Shown one piece after another: positions 1-8,067 of a DNA stretch of 64,000 bases; positions within the stretch are counted from its first letter, which is position 1, and each line of letters opens with the position of its first letter. Source of the DNA: Sphingomonas sp. Leaf242 (GTDB lineage Bacteria > Pseudomonadota > Alphaproteobacteria > Sphingomonadales > Sphingomonadaceae). Where the stretch lies: assembly GCF_001422045.1 (NCBI RefSeq), contig NZ_LMLW01000001.1:752972-816971 (forward strand), read 5' to 3'. The position numbers and the translations under genes are program-made. The notes under the pieces were generated by a model. It ran no database searches. It saw only the letters and a program-made list of their open reading frames with translations, and was not told the DNA's origin.

Positions 1-294
1 CGGTGCAAGCGCCGTCTGACGATGCGGCTTAGCCGCAGCGCATTTCTAAACTTCTCAGTTAGACGTCACCCAATCGGAACTAGGCCTAAAATCGCGCCCG
101 ATGTTCCCGCAACGTTCCAAATCATTATCCTACACCCCGTCGTTGTGGCATAAGCCGCGCATGACCCGCACTGCTCGCATCGCAAGTCCTGACACGCCAC
201 GCGCCGGCCTCCCGCCGCGCCGAAGTGCAGACCCTTTCCAGCGTGTGCACTTTGTGAACTTCCGTCCCCTTCGACAGCACGCGCAGCACCCGCT
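1..294. other. Upstream region of dnaX, no gene assigned
   Basis: No convincing coding frame is seen here: the open frame at 101-298 has no recognisable domain and abuts dnaX. GC-rich self-complementary stretches near 10-45 could be the 3' end of a structured RNA that begins before the window. The SRP RNA gene often precedes dnaX, but its conserved apical-loop sequence is not present, so no RNA is called. Confidence 0.3.
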
Positions 295-2001
295 ATGACG
301 CCTCCAATGTCAGATTCCTTCGACCTGGGCGAACCCCCGCAGCCGGTGAAAACGCCGGACGCCCCCGCCTACCGCGTGCTCGCGCGCAAATACCGTCCCC
401 AAACCTTTTCTGAGCTGATCGGGCAGGACGCGATGGTCCAGACGCTTGGCAACGCGATCAAGCGCGACCGGCTCGCGCACGCGTTCCTGATGACCGGCGT
501 CCGCGGCGTGGGGAAAACCTCGACCGCCCGCCTGATCGCCAAGGCGCTCAACTGCATTGGACCCGACGGCGAGGGCGGCCCGACGATCGATCCCTGCGGC
601 GTCTGCGAACCCTGCCGCGCGATCGCCGAGGGCCGCCATATCGACGTGATCGAGATGGATGCCGCCAGCCATACCGGTGTCGACGACGTCCGCGAGATCA
701 TCGACGCGTCACGCTATTCGGCGGTCACCGCACGCTTCAAGATCTACATCATCGACGAAGTCCACATGCTGTCGAAGAACGCGTTCAACGCGCTCCTCAA
801 GACGCTGGAGGAACCGCCCCCCCATGTGAAATTCCTGTTCGCGACGACCGAAGTGAACAAGGTCCCGGTGACGGTTCTCTCGCGCTGCCAGCGCTTCGAC
901 CTCCGCCGTATCTCCGCCGAACAGCTTGCCAGGCACTTCGCCTGGGTGTCGACCGAAGAGGGCGTCGTCGCCGATCCCGAAGCGCTGATGCTGATCGCGC
1001 GCGCCGCGGAAGGCTCCGCGCGCGACGGTTTGTCGATCCTCGACCAGGCGATCGCGCATGCCGGGCTCGAAGGCGGCGGCGTGACCGCGGACGCGGTACG
1101 TCAGATGCTCGGCCTGTCGGATCGCGGCGCGGTGCGTGACCTGCTGACGCTGATCCTCGCCGGCGACGGGGCAGGGGCGCTCGCCTCGATGCGCCGCCAA
1201 TATGACTACGGCGTCGACCCGCTGTCGGTGCTGCGGTCGCTGCTCGAAACCGTCCACGGCATCACGCTGACGAAGGTCGGCACGCCGGCGGACGCCGCGC
1301 AGCCGATGGAGGAGCGTGCGGCACGCGAGGAATGGGCGGCATCGCTCGGCTTCCCCGCGCTGCACCGCCTGTGGCAGTTGTTCCTCAAGGGGCATGACGA
1401 GGTCGCCAAGGCCGCGCTGCCGATCGAGGCCGCCGAGATGGCGCTGTTGCGCGCGATCTACGCCTCGACGCTGCCCGACCCCGGCGAGCTTGCCCGCCAG
1501 ATCGCCAGCGGTGCGACTCTTGCGGCTACACCAACGGCGCCGCCGCCACCTACACCCCCGTCCGGCGAAGCGCCGCCCTGGAACGCTGGAGCTACGACAA
1601 AGGCGCCCGAACCCGTCGCGACCGGCCCGATCTTGCCGCCGACGTTCGAAGCGCTGGTCGATCTGCTTGACGAATCAGGCGGTCTCGCGATCGCCGCGCG
1701 GTTGCGCCACGGCGCCCGCGTCGTCAGTTATTCGCCGCCAGAATTCGTCCTCAGCGGTAGTCGCCCGGTCTCGGCCGACACGCTCGCCGAACTCAATACG
1801 CTATTGAAGAGCGTGACGCGGACCGCGTGGAAAGTTTCGATCGTCGACGCCCCGGGCGCGCCGACGCTGCGGGAGGCGCAGGACGCCGCCGATGCCGCGG
1901 TGCGCCAAGCCATTCTCGAATCCCCCATCATGAAGGCCGCGGTGGCAGCGTTTCCCGACGCCCAGCTCGAATCGTGGCCCGGTCAAAGGAGCAACGCATG
2001 A
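295..2001 (+). CDS. dnaX: DNA polymerase III subunit gamma/tau
   Basis: Clamp-loader ATPase subunit of the replicative polymerase. The N-terminal AAA+ core starts with YRVLARKYRPQTF. Walker A (GVRGVGKTS, about residues 68-76) is followed by a four-cysteine zinc module (cysteines about 87-107) and the Walker B/DExH-like IIDEVHML. Sensor-1 is FATTEVNKVP and the arginine-finger region is VLSRCQRFDLRR. A Pro/Ala-rich linker (about 415-450) leads to a C-terminal tau-type domain. At 568 residues it has the usual alphaproteobacterial length. An in-frame ATG at 307 is an alternative start. Its stop overlaps the ybaB start by 4 bp (ATGA), so the two are translationally coupled. recR, which often follows, is not present here. 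Confidence 0.97.
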   Translation: MTPPMSDSFDLGEPPQPVKTPDAPAYRVLARKYRPQTFSELIGQDAMVQTLGNAIKRDRLAHAFLMTGVRGVGKTSTARLIAKALNCIGPDGEGGPTIDPCGVCEPCRAIAEGRHIDVIEMDAASHTGVDDVREIIDASRYSAVTARFKIYIIDEVHMLSKNAFNALLKTLEEPPPHVKFLFATTEVNKVPVTVLSRCQRFDLRRISAEQLARHFAWVSTEEGVVADPEALMLIARAAEGSARDGLSILDQAIAHAGLEGGGVTADAVRQMLGLSDRGAVRDLLTLILAGDGAGALASMRRQYDYGVDPLSVLRSLLETVHGITLTKVGTPADAAQPMEERAAREEWAASLGFPALHRLWQLFLKGHDEVAKAALPIEAAEMALLRAIYASTLPDPGELARQIASGATLAATPTAPPPPTPPSGEAPPWNAGATTKAPEPVATGPILPPTFEALVDLLDESGGLAIAARLRHGARVVSYSPPEFVLSGSRPVSADTLAELNTLLKSVTRTAWKVSIVDAPGAPTLREAQDAADAAVRQAILESPIMKAAVAAFPDAQLESWPGQRSNA

Positions 2002-2321
2002 AGAATATCGATGAAATCCTCGCCATGGCGCAGAACGTCCAGAGCGAACTTGAAAAGGCGCAGGCCAGCCTCGATACGATCGAGGTCGAGGGCGCGTCCG
2101 GCGGCGGTCTGGTCAAGGTGAAGGCCTCTGCCAAGGGCCGCATCATCAACATCGCGATCGACGATTCGCTGATGCAGGTAAGCGAGAAGCAGATGCTTGA
2201 GGACCTGCTCACGGCGGCATTCAACGATGCGCGGGCGAAGGCGGATGCGGTGTCGGGCAGTGAGATGTCGAAGATGACGAGTGGCTTGCAACTGCCGCCA
2301 GGGTTCAAGCTGCCGTTCTGA
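1998..2321 (+). CDS. ybaB: YbaB/EbfC family nucleoid-associated protein
   Basis: A 107-residue DNA-binding nucleoid protein. It begins MKNIDEILAMAQNVQSELEK and ends in the family-typical PPGFKLPF. The central segment (GGGLVKVKASAKGRI) matches the beta core of the YbaB fold. The ATG at 1998 overlaps the dnaX stop in an ATGA junction, and GGTCAAAGGAG just upstream supplies a Shine-Dalgarno, so this start is preferred over a longer frame running back to 1827. The dnaX-ybaB order is conserved across proteobacteria. The family functions as dimers that bridge or coat DNA; the exact role in this organism is not shown by the sequence. Confidence 0.95.
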   Translation: MKNIDEILAMAQNVQSELEKAQASLDTIEVEGASGGGLVKVKASAKGRIINIAIDDSLMQVSEKQMLEDLLTAAFNDARAKADAVSGSEMSKMTSGLQLPPGFKLPF

Positions 2322-2401
2322 ACCAAATCGGGTTCGTTTCGGCACGGGAACAATCGCTCTTCGGCCGGCGTTGCGCTCTCCAGTAATCAGGGAGAGTCAA
2401 A

Positions 2402-2644
2402 ATGGCCGAAGAGCGTATCGTCGAAACCCCGACCACCCACACCACAATCATCGAACGCCGCGGCGGCGGCAGCGGCATGCTGATCGGCATCGTCCTGCTG
2501 ATCGCGGTCCTGATCGGCGGCTATTACCTGTTCAGCCGCCAAGGCGCGCAGAACAGCAAGGACGCGGCCATCACGTCGGCGGCGAAAAGCGTCGGTAGTG
2601 CAGCCGACAAGGCCGGCGACGCGGTCGAGAAGTCGACGCAGTAA
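2402..2644 (+). CDS. Small single-pass membrane protein, unknown function
   Basis: An 80-residue protein, not recognised. Residues 1-24 are hydrophilic and contain a Thr-rich patch and a Gly-rich turn. One transmembrane helix (about 25-44, MLIGIVLLIAVLIGGYYLF) follows, then a short Ala/Ser/Lys tail ending in an amphipathic AADKAGDAVEKS segment like that of small stress or envelope proteins. A GGGAG Shine-Dalgarno lies 5-10 bases before the ATG. It stands alone, downstream of dnaX-ybaB and convergent with mtgA. The codon pattern and the good ribosome site support it being real. Confidence 0.75.
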   Translation: MAEERIVETPTTHTTIIERRGGGSGMLIGIVLLIAVLIGGYYLFSRQGAQNSKDAAITSAAKSVGSAADKAGDAVEKSTQ

Positions 2645-2660
2645 CGTCTGCCAAGGGCAT

Positions 2661-2684
2661 GTGTCCCCTAGAAGGTGGGGACAC
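2661..2684. terminator. Hairpin between convergent genes
   Basis: GTGTCCCC at 2661-2668 pairs perfectly with GGGGACAC at 2677-2684 around an 8-base loop. It lies between the small plus-strand gene and mtgA on the minus strand, so it could end transcription from either side. There is no T-run, so intrinsic termination is uncertain. Confidence 0.5.
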
Positions 2685-2736
2685 CGCCTAGCCGTGGCCT
2701 AGGCCGGGGGGCTAGCTCCTAAAGGTCGCGGTGCCC

Positions 2737-3408
2737 TTATCGAAGACAGCTATCCAACCCATCGTTCCGGACAACCGAAACCCGCCGCGACAGCGTATTC
2801 CCGTGCTTCCGCACGAAACCATGAGGGTCGATCGCAGCGCGCTTCTTGGGCAGCGGCAAGACGGCGGCAATCCGCCCCGCTTCGGTAGGCGACAGTCGCG
2901 AAGCGTCGTGGTTGAAATACCGGATCGCCCCGGCGTTCGCGCCGTACGTCCCGATCCCCGTCTCGGCGATGTTGAGATACACCTCCATGATCCGCCGCTT
3001 CCCCCACAGCGTCTCGATCAGTACGGTGAAATACGTCTCAAACGCTTTCCGTACATAGCCGCCACCCTGAAACAGAAATGCGTTCTTCGCGGTCTGCTGG
3101 CTGATCGTCGAGCCGCCGCGGATCCGCCCGCCCTGCGCATTGCGTGCGGCCGCGCCTGCTATGGCCTTGAAATCGAAGCCATGATGCGAACAAAACCGCG
3201 AATCCTCGCCGGCGATCGCCGCGCGCGCCATGTCCGGATCCATCTCCGACAGCGGCATCCAGTCATTGGTCACGCCGTGCCCGTTGATGACGTCGCCCAT
3301 CATCGTCCAGGTGAACGGCACTGGCACGAACCGGTAGATGCCGACCCACGCGACCGTAATCAGGACGAAAGCGAAGACGATCTTGGCGGCGATGCGGATA
3401 AGGACCAT
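2737..3408 (-). CDS. mtgA: Monofunctional biosynthetic peptidoglycan transglycosylase
   Basis: A GT51 glycosyltransferase that polymerises lipid II into glycan strands at the inner membrane. The 223-residue protein has one N-terminal transmembrane helix (about 5-25). The GT51 motifs follow in order: the AIAGEDSRFCSHHGFD block containing the catalytic glutamate, GGSTISQQTAKNAFL, KRRIMEVYLNIAE with the second acidic residue, and the YFNHDASRLSPTEAGRIAAVLP block. No transpeptidase domain follows, which separates it from class A penicillin-binding proteins. It lies 9 bp downstream of the amine oxidase gene, on the same strand, and may share its transcript. Confidence 0.95.
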   Translation of the reverse strand: MVLIRIAAKIVFAFVLITVAWVGIYRFVPVPFTWTMMGDVINGHGVTNDWMPLSEMDPDMARAAIAGEDSRFCSHHGFDFKAIAGAAARNAQGGRIRGGSTISQQTAKNAFLFQGGGYVRKAFETYFTVLIETLWGKRRIMEVYLNIAETGIGTYGANAGAIRYFNHDASRLSPTEAGRIAAVLPLPKKRAAIDPHGFVRKHGNTLSRRVSVVRNDGLDSCLR

Positions 3409-3417
3409 CGCCGCTCC

Positions 3418-4686
3418 TTATGCGATCGGAGCAGGCTCGCCAATCACCGCGCGCGCGGCCGCAACGCCGGTCTCGTATGCCCCATGTGCGGTGGAGAAGT
3501 CGAACGGGTGGCATGCTTCGCCGGCGAAGTGGATGCGGCCGTCGACCGAGGCGGCCAGGACGGCACGCTGCCCGGCACTGCCAATTCGCGCGTGACTGTA
3601 GCTGCCGCCGATATAGGGTTCGTGCCGCCAGCGGGTCGCGGCGAGCGGGGTGAAGCGCTTGCGCCAGTCGCTGCCGAGCAAACCGACGAGTTCGTCGATC
3701 GCGAACTGGGCAGCATCGCCATCTTCCAGCATTTCCGCGCAATCGCCGCCAAAGAAGCTCTCGACGATCGGCCAGCCGAACGGCGACAGGCGGTGGCTCG
3801 CGGTGCAGGCGCTGTAGGGGTTGCCGATCAGGTGCGCGTTGGTTGGCCATTTGGGACGGTCGACGTGAACGAACACCTTGTCCGCGAGCCCGAGCGGGAG
3901 GTCGGCGGCGGCGGCGTGTTTGTCTGGGAGCGGCGGGTCGAACACGATCTGTGACCTGGCGAGGACGGTAGTGGGGACGCAGACGATGACGTGGTCCGCC
4001 TCGATCGTGCCGGCGGGGGTGTCGAGGTTGAGGCGGCGGCCGTTGTGGTCGATGCGCGTTACCGGGGTGGAGAGGCGGATATTCAGATCGGCGGCATGGC
4101 TGGCGACGAGCGTGCCGTAGCCTTCCTTGACTGTCCAATTGTCGTCGGTCGACGCTTTTTCATAGGCGGCCCAGTCGTGGAGCGAGACTTGCGTAAGGTT
4201 CGCGCCGTTGGCGTAGCCGGAGATCGCGTTGACCTTCGGGCGCCATTTGTCGTCGGGGGCGATGAAGTCGGAGAGGGGGCGGTCGGGGCCTTCAAGTGCG
4301 GAGAGGGCGCGGTCGTTCCACGTCAGGTAGGCTTCGGCGGATGCTTCTTGGTCTTCCGGCGGGAAACCAAGGTCTCGCCACTGGGTGCGCCAGTTCGCGT
4401 CCGAACGATCGACCGTGAAGCCGGTCGTTTCGGCAATTCCTGTCCAGGGATTGCGCTCGGCGGAATGTAGCCATCCGCAACCAGCGTCGACATGTTCCCC
4501 CGCGAAGGCGGGGGTCCAGTCTGGGCCCCCGCCTTCGCGGGGGAACAAGGAGGAGAGGGACAGGCTACGGGCTCGGCCACCTAAGCGGTCGCTGGCCTCG
4601 ACCAGCAGGACCTCGTGCCCCGCATCATGCAGCGTCCTTGCCGCAGCAATACCGGCCGCACCGCCGCCGATGACGACGGTGCGCAC
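3418..4686 (-). CDS. FAD-dependent amine oxidase (flavin monoamine oxidase family)
   Basis: The N-terminal Rossmann motif VVIGGGAAGIAAARTL, followed by VEASDRLGGRAR, is diagnostic of flavin amine oxidases. A second FAD-binding region lies at the C-terminus (GRIHFAGEACHPF). A GTG start at 4686 is chosen because it places the Rossmann motif at residue 4 and leaves 4 bp after the rpoH stop; the longer frame to 4722 would overlap rpoH. The product is about 422 residues. The substrate is unknown. Residues about 43-64 are encoded by a palindromic repeat of the intergenic family found elsewhere in this window, inserted in frame between GGRARS and the conserved VDAGCGWLHSAE. The gene still reads through without a stop. 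Confidence 0.88.
   Translation of the reverse strand: MRTVVIGGGAAGIAAARTLHDAGHEVLLVEASDRLGGRARSLSLSSLFPREGGGPDWTPAFAGEHVDAGCGWLHSAERNPWTGIAETTGFTVDRSDANWRTQWRDLGFPPEDQEASAEAYLTWNDRALSALEGPDRPLSDFIAPDDKWRPKVNAISGYANGANLTQVSLHDWAAYEKASTDDNWTVKEGYGTLVASHAADLNIRLSTPVTRIDHNGRRLNLDTPAGTIEADHVIVCVPTTVLARSQIVFDPPLPDKHAAAADLPLGLADKVFVHVDRPKWPTNAHLIGNPYSACTASHRLSPFGWPIVESFFGGDCAEMLEDGDAAQFAIDELVGLLGSDWRKRFTPLAATRWRHEPYIGGSYSHARIGSAGQRAVLAASVDGRIHFAGEACHPFDFSTAHGAYETGVAAARAVIGEPAPIA
4494..4546. repeat. Palindromic repeat family A, copy inside a coding region
   Basis: A 53-bp near-perfect palindrome: arms reading GTTCCCCGCGAAGGCGGGGG and its complement around a CCAGTCTGG centre. The same element occurs between genes at 24777, 27309, 34645, 40535, 41729 and 46389. 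Here it lies inside the amine oxidase gene and is translated in frame. Confidence 0.9.
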
Positions 4687-4690
4687 GATG

Positions 4691-5593
4691 TTACGCCGCC
4701 AGCAGGCGCTTCTCGCCAGCAATCCGCATCATCGCCTTTTGCAGCTTCTCGAACGCACGCACCTCGATCTGACGCACGCGCTCGCGCGACACGCCATAGA
4801 CCTGCGACAGTTCCTCGAGCGTCTTCGGATCGTCCGTCAGACGGCGCTCGGTCAGGATATGCTGCTCACGCTCGTTGAGGTCGTCCATCGCCGACACCAG
4901 CATCGAGTGGCGGACGTCCGCCTCCTGCGCATCAGCGACGATCTTGTCCTGCAGCGGTGCATCGTCCTGCAGCCAGTCCTGCCACTGGCCTTCGCCGTCC
5001 TCACGCATCGGCACGTTGAGCGACGTATCGCCGCCCATCGCCATGCGCCGGTTCATGCTGACGACGTCGGTCTCGGCGACACCCAGGTCCGTCGCGATCT
5101 TGGTAACATGCTCGGGGCGTAAATCGCCGTCCTCGAACGCATCCAGGCGGCTCTTCATGCGGCGCAGATTGAAGAACAGCTTCTTCTGCGCGGCGGTGGT
5201 GCCCATCTTCACGAGGCTCCACGAGCGCAGGATATACTCCTGGATCGACGCGCGGATCCACCACATCGCATAGGTGGCGAGACGGAAACCACGCTCGGGC
5301 TCGAACTTCTTCACGCCCTGCATGAGGCCGATATTGCCCTCGGAGATCAGCTCCGACGTTGGTAGGCCATAGCCGCGATAGCCCATCGCGATCTTCGCCA
5401 CGAGGCGGAGATGCGAGGTCACCAACTGCGCCGCAGCCTCGGTGTCGCCATGCTCCTGAAAGCGCTTGGCGAGCATGTATTCCTGCTCGGGTTTCAGGAG
5501 GGGAAACTTCTTGATCTCGGCGAGATAGCGATTGAGACCGGCCTCGCTGCCGAGCGCAGGAATCGTCGCTGGAACGTTGGAGCGGGCTGCCAT
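4691..5593 (-). CDS. rpoH: RNA polymerase sigma factor RpoH (sigma-32)
   Basis: Heat-shock sigma factor. The 300-residue protein has region 2 (SELISEGNIGLMQGVKKFEP, then RLATYAMWWIRASIQEYI), immediately followed by the RpoH-specific box TAAQKKLFFNLRRMK. Region 4 near the C-terminus (LEELSQVYGVSRERVRQIEVRAFEKL) is the helix-turn-helix that reads the -35 element. The ATG at 5593 is chosen over the upstream frame start (5659) because AAAGGGAT lies just before it and the protein then begins MAARSNVPATIPALG as in relatives. It lies between rluD and the amine oxidase on the same strand. Confidence 0.97.
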   Translation of the reverse strand: MAARSNVPATIPALGSEAGLNRYLAEIKKFPLLKPEQEYMLAKRFQEHGDTEAAAQLVTSHLRLVAKIAMGYRGYGLPTSELISEGNIGLMQGVKKFEPERGFRLATYAMWWIRASIQEYILRSWSLVKMGTTAAQKKLFFNLRRMKSRLDAFEDGDLRPEHVTKIATDLGVAETDVVSMNRRMAMGGDTSLNVPMREDGEGQWQDWLQDDAPLQDKIVADAQEADVRHSMLVSAMDDLNEREQHILTERRLTDDPKTLEELSQVYGVSRERVRQIEVRAFEKLQKAMMRIAGEKRLLAA

Positions 5594-5671
5594 GGTCGTA
5601 ATCCCTTTCTGCTGACCCCGAGTGCCGCACCGCGGCCCCCGATTGCCGCGTTGCGGCATGGTGTCGATTAT

Positions 5672-6619
5672 CTATACGTGAAGGTGGGTGAACAGTTCCT
5701 GCATGTCTGCGGGCATTTCGCTTTCGAACGCCAAAGCGATGCTTTTCACCGGATGGATGAACCCCAGGTGCGCCGCGTGCAAGGCCTGCCGGCGGAAACC
5801 GAGCGTTTCGAGCAACGACTTCTGAGCTTGCTTTGTTCTACCATAGACCGGGTCCCCCAACAAGGCGTGGCCGATCGACGCCATGTGCACGCGCACCTGG
5901 TGCGTCCGGCCCGTTTCGAGCCGGCATTCGATCAGCGCCGCATCGCGTAGAGTCTTTATAGTCGAGAAATGCGTTACGGCGCGCTTGCCGCCTTCAACGA
6001 TCGCGATCTTCTTGCGGTTCTGCGGACTGCGCGCGAGCGGTGCGTTGACCGTCCCGCTCGGCGGGCGCGGCAAACCGCCAACGATCGCCTTGTAGCGACG
6101 GTCTATGCTGTGGTCGTGGAACTGCTTGGCGAGCCCCTCGTGCGCGCGGTCCGTCTTGGCGGCGATCATCAGGCCCGACGTGTCCTTGTCGATGCGGTGG
6201 ACGATGCCGGGTCGCGCGACGCCGCCGATACCCGACAGGTTGCCGGCGCAATGGTGGAGCAGCGCGTTAACCAGCGTCCCGTCGAAATTGCCCGCAGCGG
6301 GGTGGACGACGAGGCCGGCGGGCTTGTCGATCACGATCAGGTCGTCGTCTTCGTAAGCGACGACGAGCGGGATATCCTGCGCTTCGTTGTGCAGCGGTGT
6401 CGGCGGCGGGATCGCAACCGCGAAAACCTGGCCCGTAGCCGCCTTCTTCGCCGAGTCGCGCCACTCGCGACCGTTGAGGGACACTTGGCCCGCGGCGATC
6501 AGCGCCTTCAACCGCTCGCGCGACATCTCGGGAAGCACTTCGGCAAGCGCACGATCGAGCCTCCAGCCATCGGTGGCCGGCGTGATCGATGCTTCGACGA
6601 TGGAAACCCCCCGGTCCAT
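5672..6619 (-). CDS. rluD: 23S rRNA pseudouridine synthase, RluD family
   Basis: A 315-residue RluA/RluD-type pseudouridine synthase. An N-terminal S4 RNA-binding domain (about 12-80: RLDRALAEVLPEMSRERLKALI) precedes the catalytic domain, which has DDDLIVIDKPAGLVVHPAAGN and the catalytic-aspartate motif GIVHRIDKDTSGLM. A third motif, LETGRTHQVRVHMA, is also present. Domain order and length match RluD (modification of helix 69 of 23S rRNA), though RluC/RluA-like specificity cannot be ruled out from sequence alone. AGGAC directly precedes the ATG. Its start codon is only 17 bp from that of the divergent JAMM gene. Confidence 0.93.
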   Translation of the reverse strand: MDRGVSIVEASITPATDGWRLDRALAEVLPEMSRERLKALIAAGQVSLNGREWRDSAKKAATGQVFAVAIPPPTPLHNEAQDIPLVVAYEDDDLIVIDKPAGLVVHPAAGNFDGTLVNALLHHCAGNLSGIGGVARPGIVHRIDKDTSGLMIAAKTDRAHEGLAKQFHDHSIDRRYKAIVGGLPRPPSGTVNAPLARSPQNRKKIAIVEGGKRAVTHFSTIKTLRDAALIECRLETGRTHQVRVHMASIGHALLGDPVYGRTKQAQKSLLETLGFRRQALHAAHLGFIHPVKSIALAFESEMPADMQELFTHLHV

Positions 6620-6636
6620 GTCCTACCGATGTGGCG

Positions 6637-7032
6637 ATGAGCGTGACGATTTCAAGCGAATTGCTGCAGCGGTTGGTCGCAGAGGCGGCTGCGTCGCCGG
6701 ATGCGGAGGTGTGTGGACTGTTGTTCGGGGCGGCGGGGCGGATCGAAGCGATCGCTGCGTGCGCGAACGTAGCGGCGAACCCTGCGCGGACGTTCGAGAT
6801 CGATCCGGCCGCGCTGTTTGCCGCGCATCGGCGTGCTCGGGCCGGGGGGCTGGCGGTGGTCGGGCATTACCATTCGCATCCGTCCGGTTTGCCGGTTCCG
6901 TCTCCTCGCGATGCGGCGCAGGCTATGGGGGACGGGGCGGTTTGGGTGATCCTTGGAGGCGGCGTGGCTCGGGCGTGGCGATCGGTCGAGGTGGGGGCGT
7001 TCGTCGAGGTGATGGTCAAGGTCGTTGGTTAG
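6637..7032 (+). CDS. JAMM/MPN (Mov34/PAD-1) metallopeptidase-like protein
   Basis: A 131-residue single-domain JAB1/MPN protein. The metal-binding signature is visible: a glutamate in EVCGLLFG, then HYHSHPSG (HxHPSG) followed by PSPRDAAQA, which supplies the serine and aspartate ligands. Free-standing bacterial JAMM proteins are thought to cleave isopeptide or ubiquitin-like/cysteine-carrier conjugates (for example Mec+-type enzymes in sulfur-carrier pathways); no such partner lies next to it. The ATG at 6637 is chosen because MSVTISSELLQRLV starts the domain. No clear Shine-Dalgarno precedes it. The start faces that of rluD across 17 bp. Confidence 0.85.
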   Translation: MSVTISSELLQRLVAEAAASPDAEVCGLLFGAAGRIEAIAACANVAANPARTFEIDPAALFAAHRRARAGGLAVVGHYHSHPSGLPVPSPRDAAQAMGDGAVWVILGGGVARAWRSVEVGAFVEVMVKVVG

Positions 7033-7046
7033 CGACGCCGACCTTC

Positions 7047-7157
7047 TCTCCCCTCCTGAAAGGGAGGGGCTGGGGGTGAATTGGCTTCCGCATATCCATC
7101 GGTCGTGAATCAAACCGGCCGACCCACCCCCAACCCCTACCTTCCAGGGAGGGGGGA
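7047..7157. repeat. Palindromic repeat family D
   Basis: CTCCCCTCCTGAAAGGGAGG near 7047 pairs with the complementary GACCCACCCCCAACCCC...CCAGGGAGGGG segment ending near 7157, enclosing a less conserved centre. A sister copy lies at 14159-14269. It fills the gap between the JAMM gene and chpT. Confidence 0.8.
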
Positions 7158-7302
7158 AGTGAGGCGGTGGTCACCCGTTCCGGGTATGGGGAACGGGACG
7201 GCGCCTTTCTTCATGCGCCTGCTCCTATGCACGGCATGCGAAGTTGGCATTGCGCACTTGCCGCCCGGTCGCCACAAGACGCTCCAGAATTAGGGGATTT
7301 TT

Positions 7303-7947
7303 ATGACGGTCAGCCCGGTCGATTTCGCGAGCTTGCTCTGTTCGCGCCTGTGCCACGATCTGCTGTCGCCGGTCGGCGCGCTCAACAACGGGCTCGAGCT
7401 GCTCGCCGACGAAACCGATCCCGCCATGCGAGAGCGGTGCATGGAATTGCTCCACGACAGCGCGCGGGTGTCGGCCAGCAAGCTGAAATTCTTCCGCCTG
7501 GCCTTTGGCGCGGCCGGCGGGTTTGGCGAGGCCGTCGACACACGCGAAGCGCGCTCGGCGATCGAGGGGCTGGTCGCGGAGAACAAGCGGATCACGTTCG
7601 TCTGGGCGGTCGAGACAACGGCGATGCCCAAGTCGGCGGTGAAGGTGCTGCTCAACCTCGTGCTGGTCGCCACCGAATCGCTGGTGCGCGGCGGGACGAT
7701 GGAGGTCGGCGGCGAAGATAACGAGGGCCAGCTCGAGATCGTCGTGAAGATCGAAGGCGCCAAGATCGTGCTCGATCCGGAGATACGCCGGACGCTGGTC
7801 GAAGGCGAAGGCCAGCACAGCGTCACGCCGCGCGCGGCGGCTGCCTATCTGATCAACACGCTCGTCCAGGAGGCTGGCGGTACCGTGATCGTATCGGAAC
7901 CAGCTGAAGGTATCATGATCTTCGGCGCCGTCTTCGATGCGCGCTGA
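7303..7947 (+). CDS. chpT: Histidine phosphotransferase ChpT
   Basis: A 214-residue protein resembling a histidine-kinase dimerisation/catalytic pair that has lost ATP binding. The H-box is LLCSRLCHDLLSPVGALNNG with the phospho-accepting His near residue 18. The degenerate ATPase-like domain lacks the N-box and G-box glycines. This is the ChpT family, which in Caulobacter passes phosphate from CckA to CtrA and CpdR. Here it lies just upstream of the chemotaxis operon, with a CtrA-like binding site in the gap. A histidine phosphotransferase dedicated to the che proteins is a less likely alternative. Confidence 0.82.
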   Translation: MTVSPVDFASLLCSRLCHDLLSPVGALNNGLELLADETDPAMRERCMELLHDSARVSASKLKFFRLAFGAAGGFGEAVDTREARSAIEGLVAENKRITFVWAVETTAMPKSAVKVLLNLVLVATESLVRGGTMEVGGEDNEGQLEIVVKIEGAKIVLDPEIRRTLVEGEGQHSVTPRAAAAYLINTLVQEAGGTVIVSEPAEGIMIFGAVFDAR

Positions 7948-8012
7948 CCCGTTCCGCGACGAAACCGGGCTGCCACAGGCTCGGGCGTCGCAGTCGAAGA
8001 CCCGCATCGACA

Positions 8013-8027
8013 CTAACGCGCCCTTAA
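8013..8027. promoter_or_regulatory. CtrA-like binding site before cheA
   Basis: CTAA-N7-TTAA at 8013-8027 matches the CtrA consensus TTAA-N7-TTAA with one mismatch. It lies 41 bp upstream of the cheA ATG. This is a motif match only. Confidence 0.4.
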
Positions 8028-8067
8028 CCTCCGCTAGGCATGACCGTGTGTGAAACGCGGGGCGCGC

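Noticed and set aside
1-100. Possible SRP (4.5S) RNA upstream of dnaX
   Set aside because: Self-complementary and in the right place, but the conserved GGUCCGGAAGGAAGCAGCC-type loop is not in the window; at best a 3' fragment.
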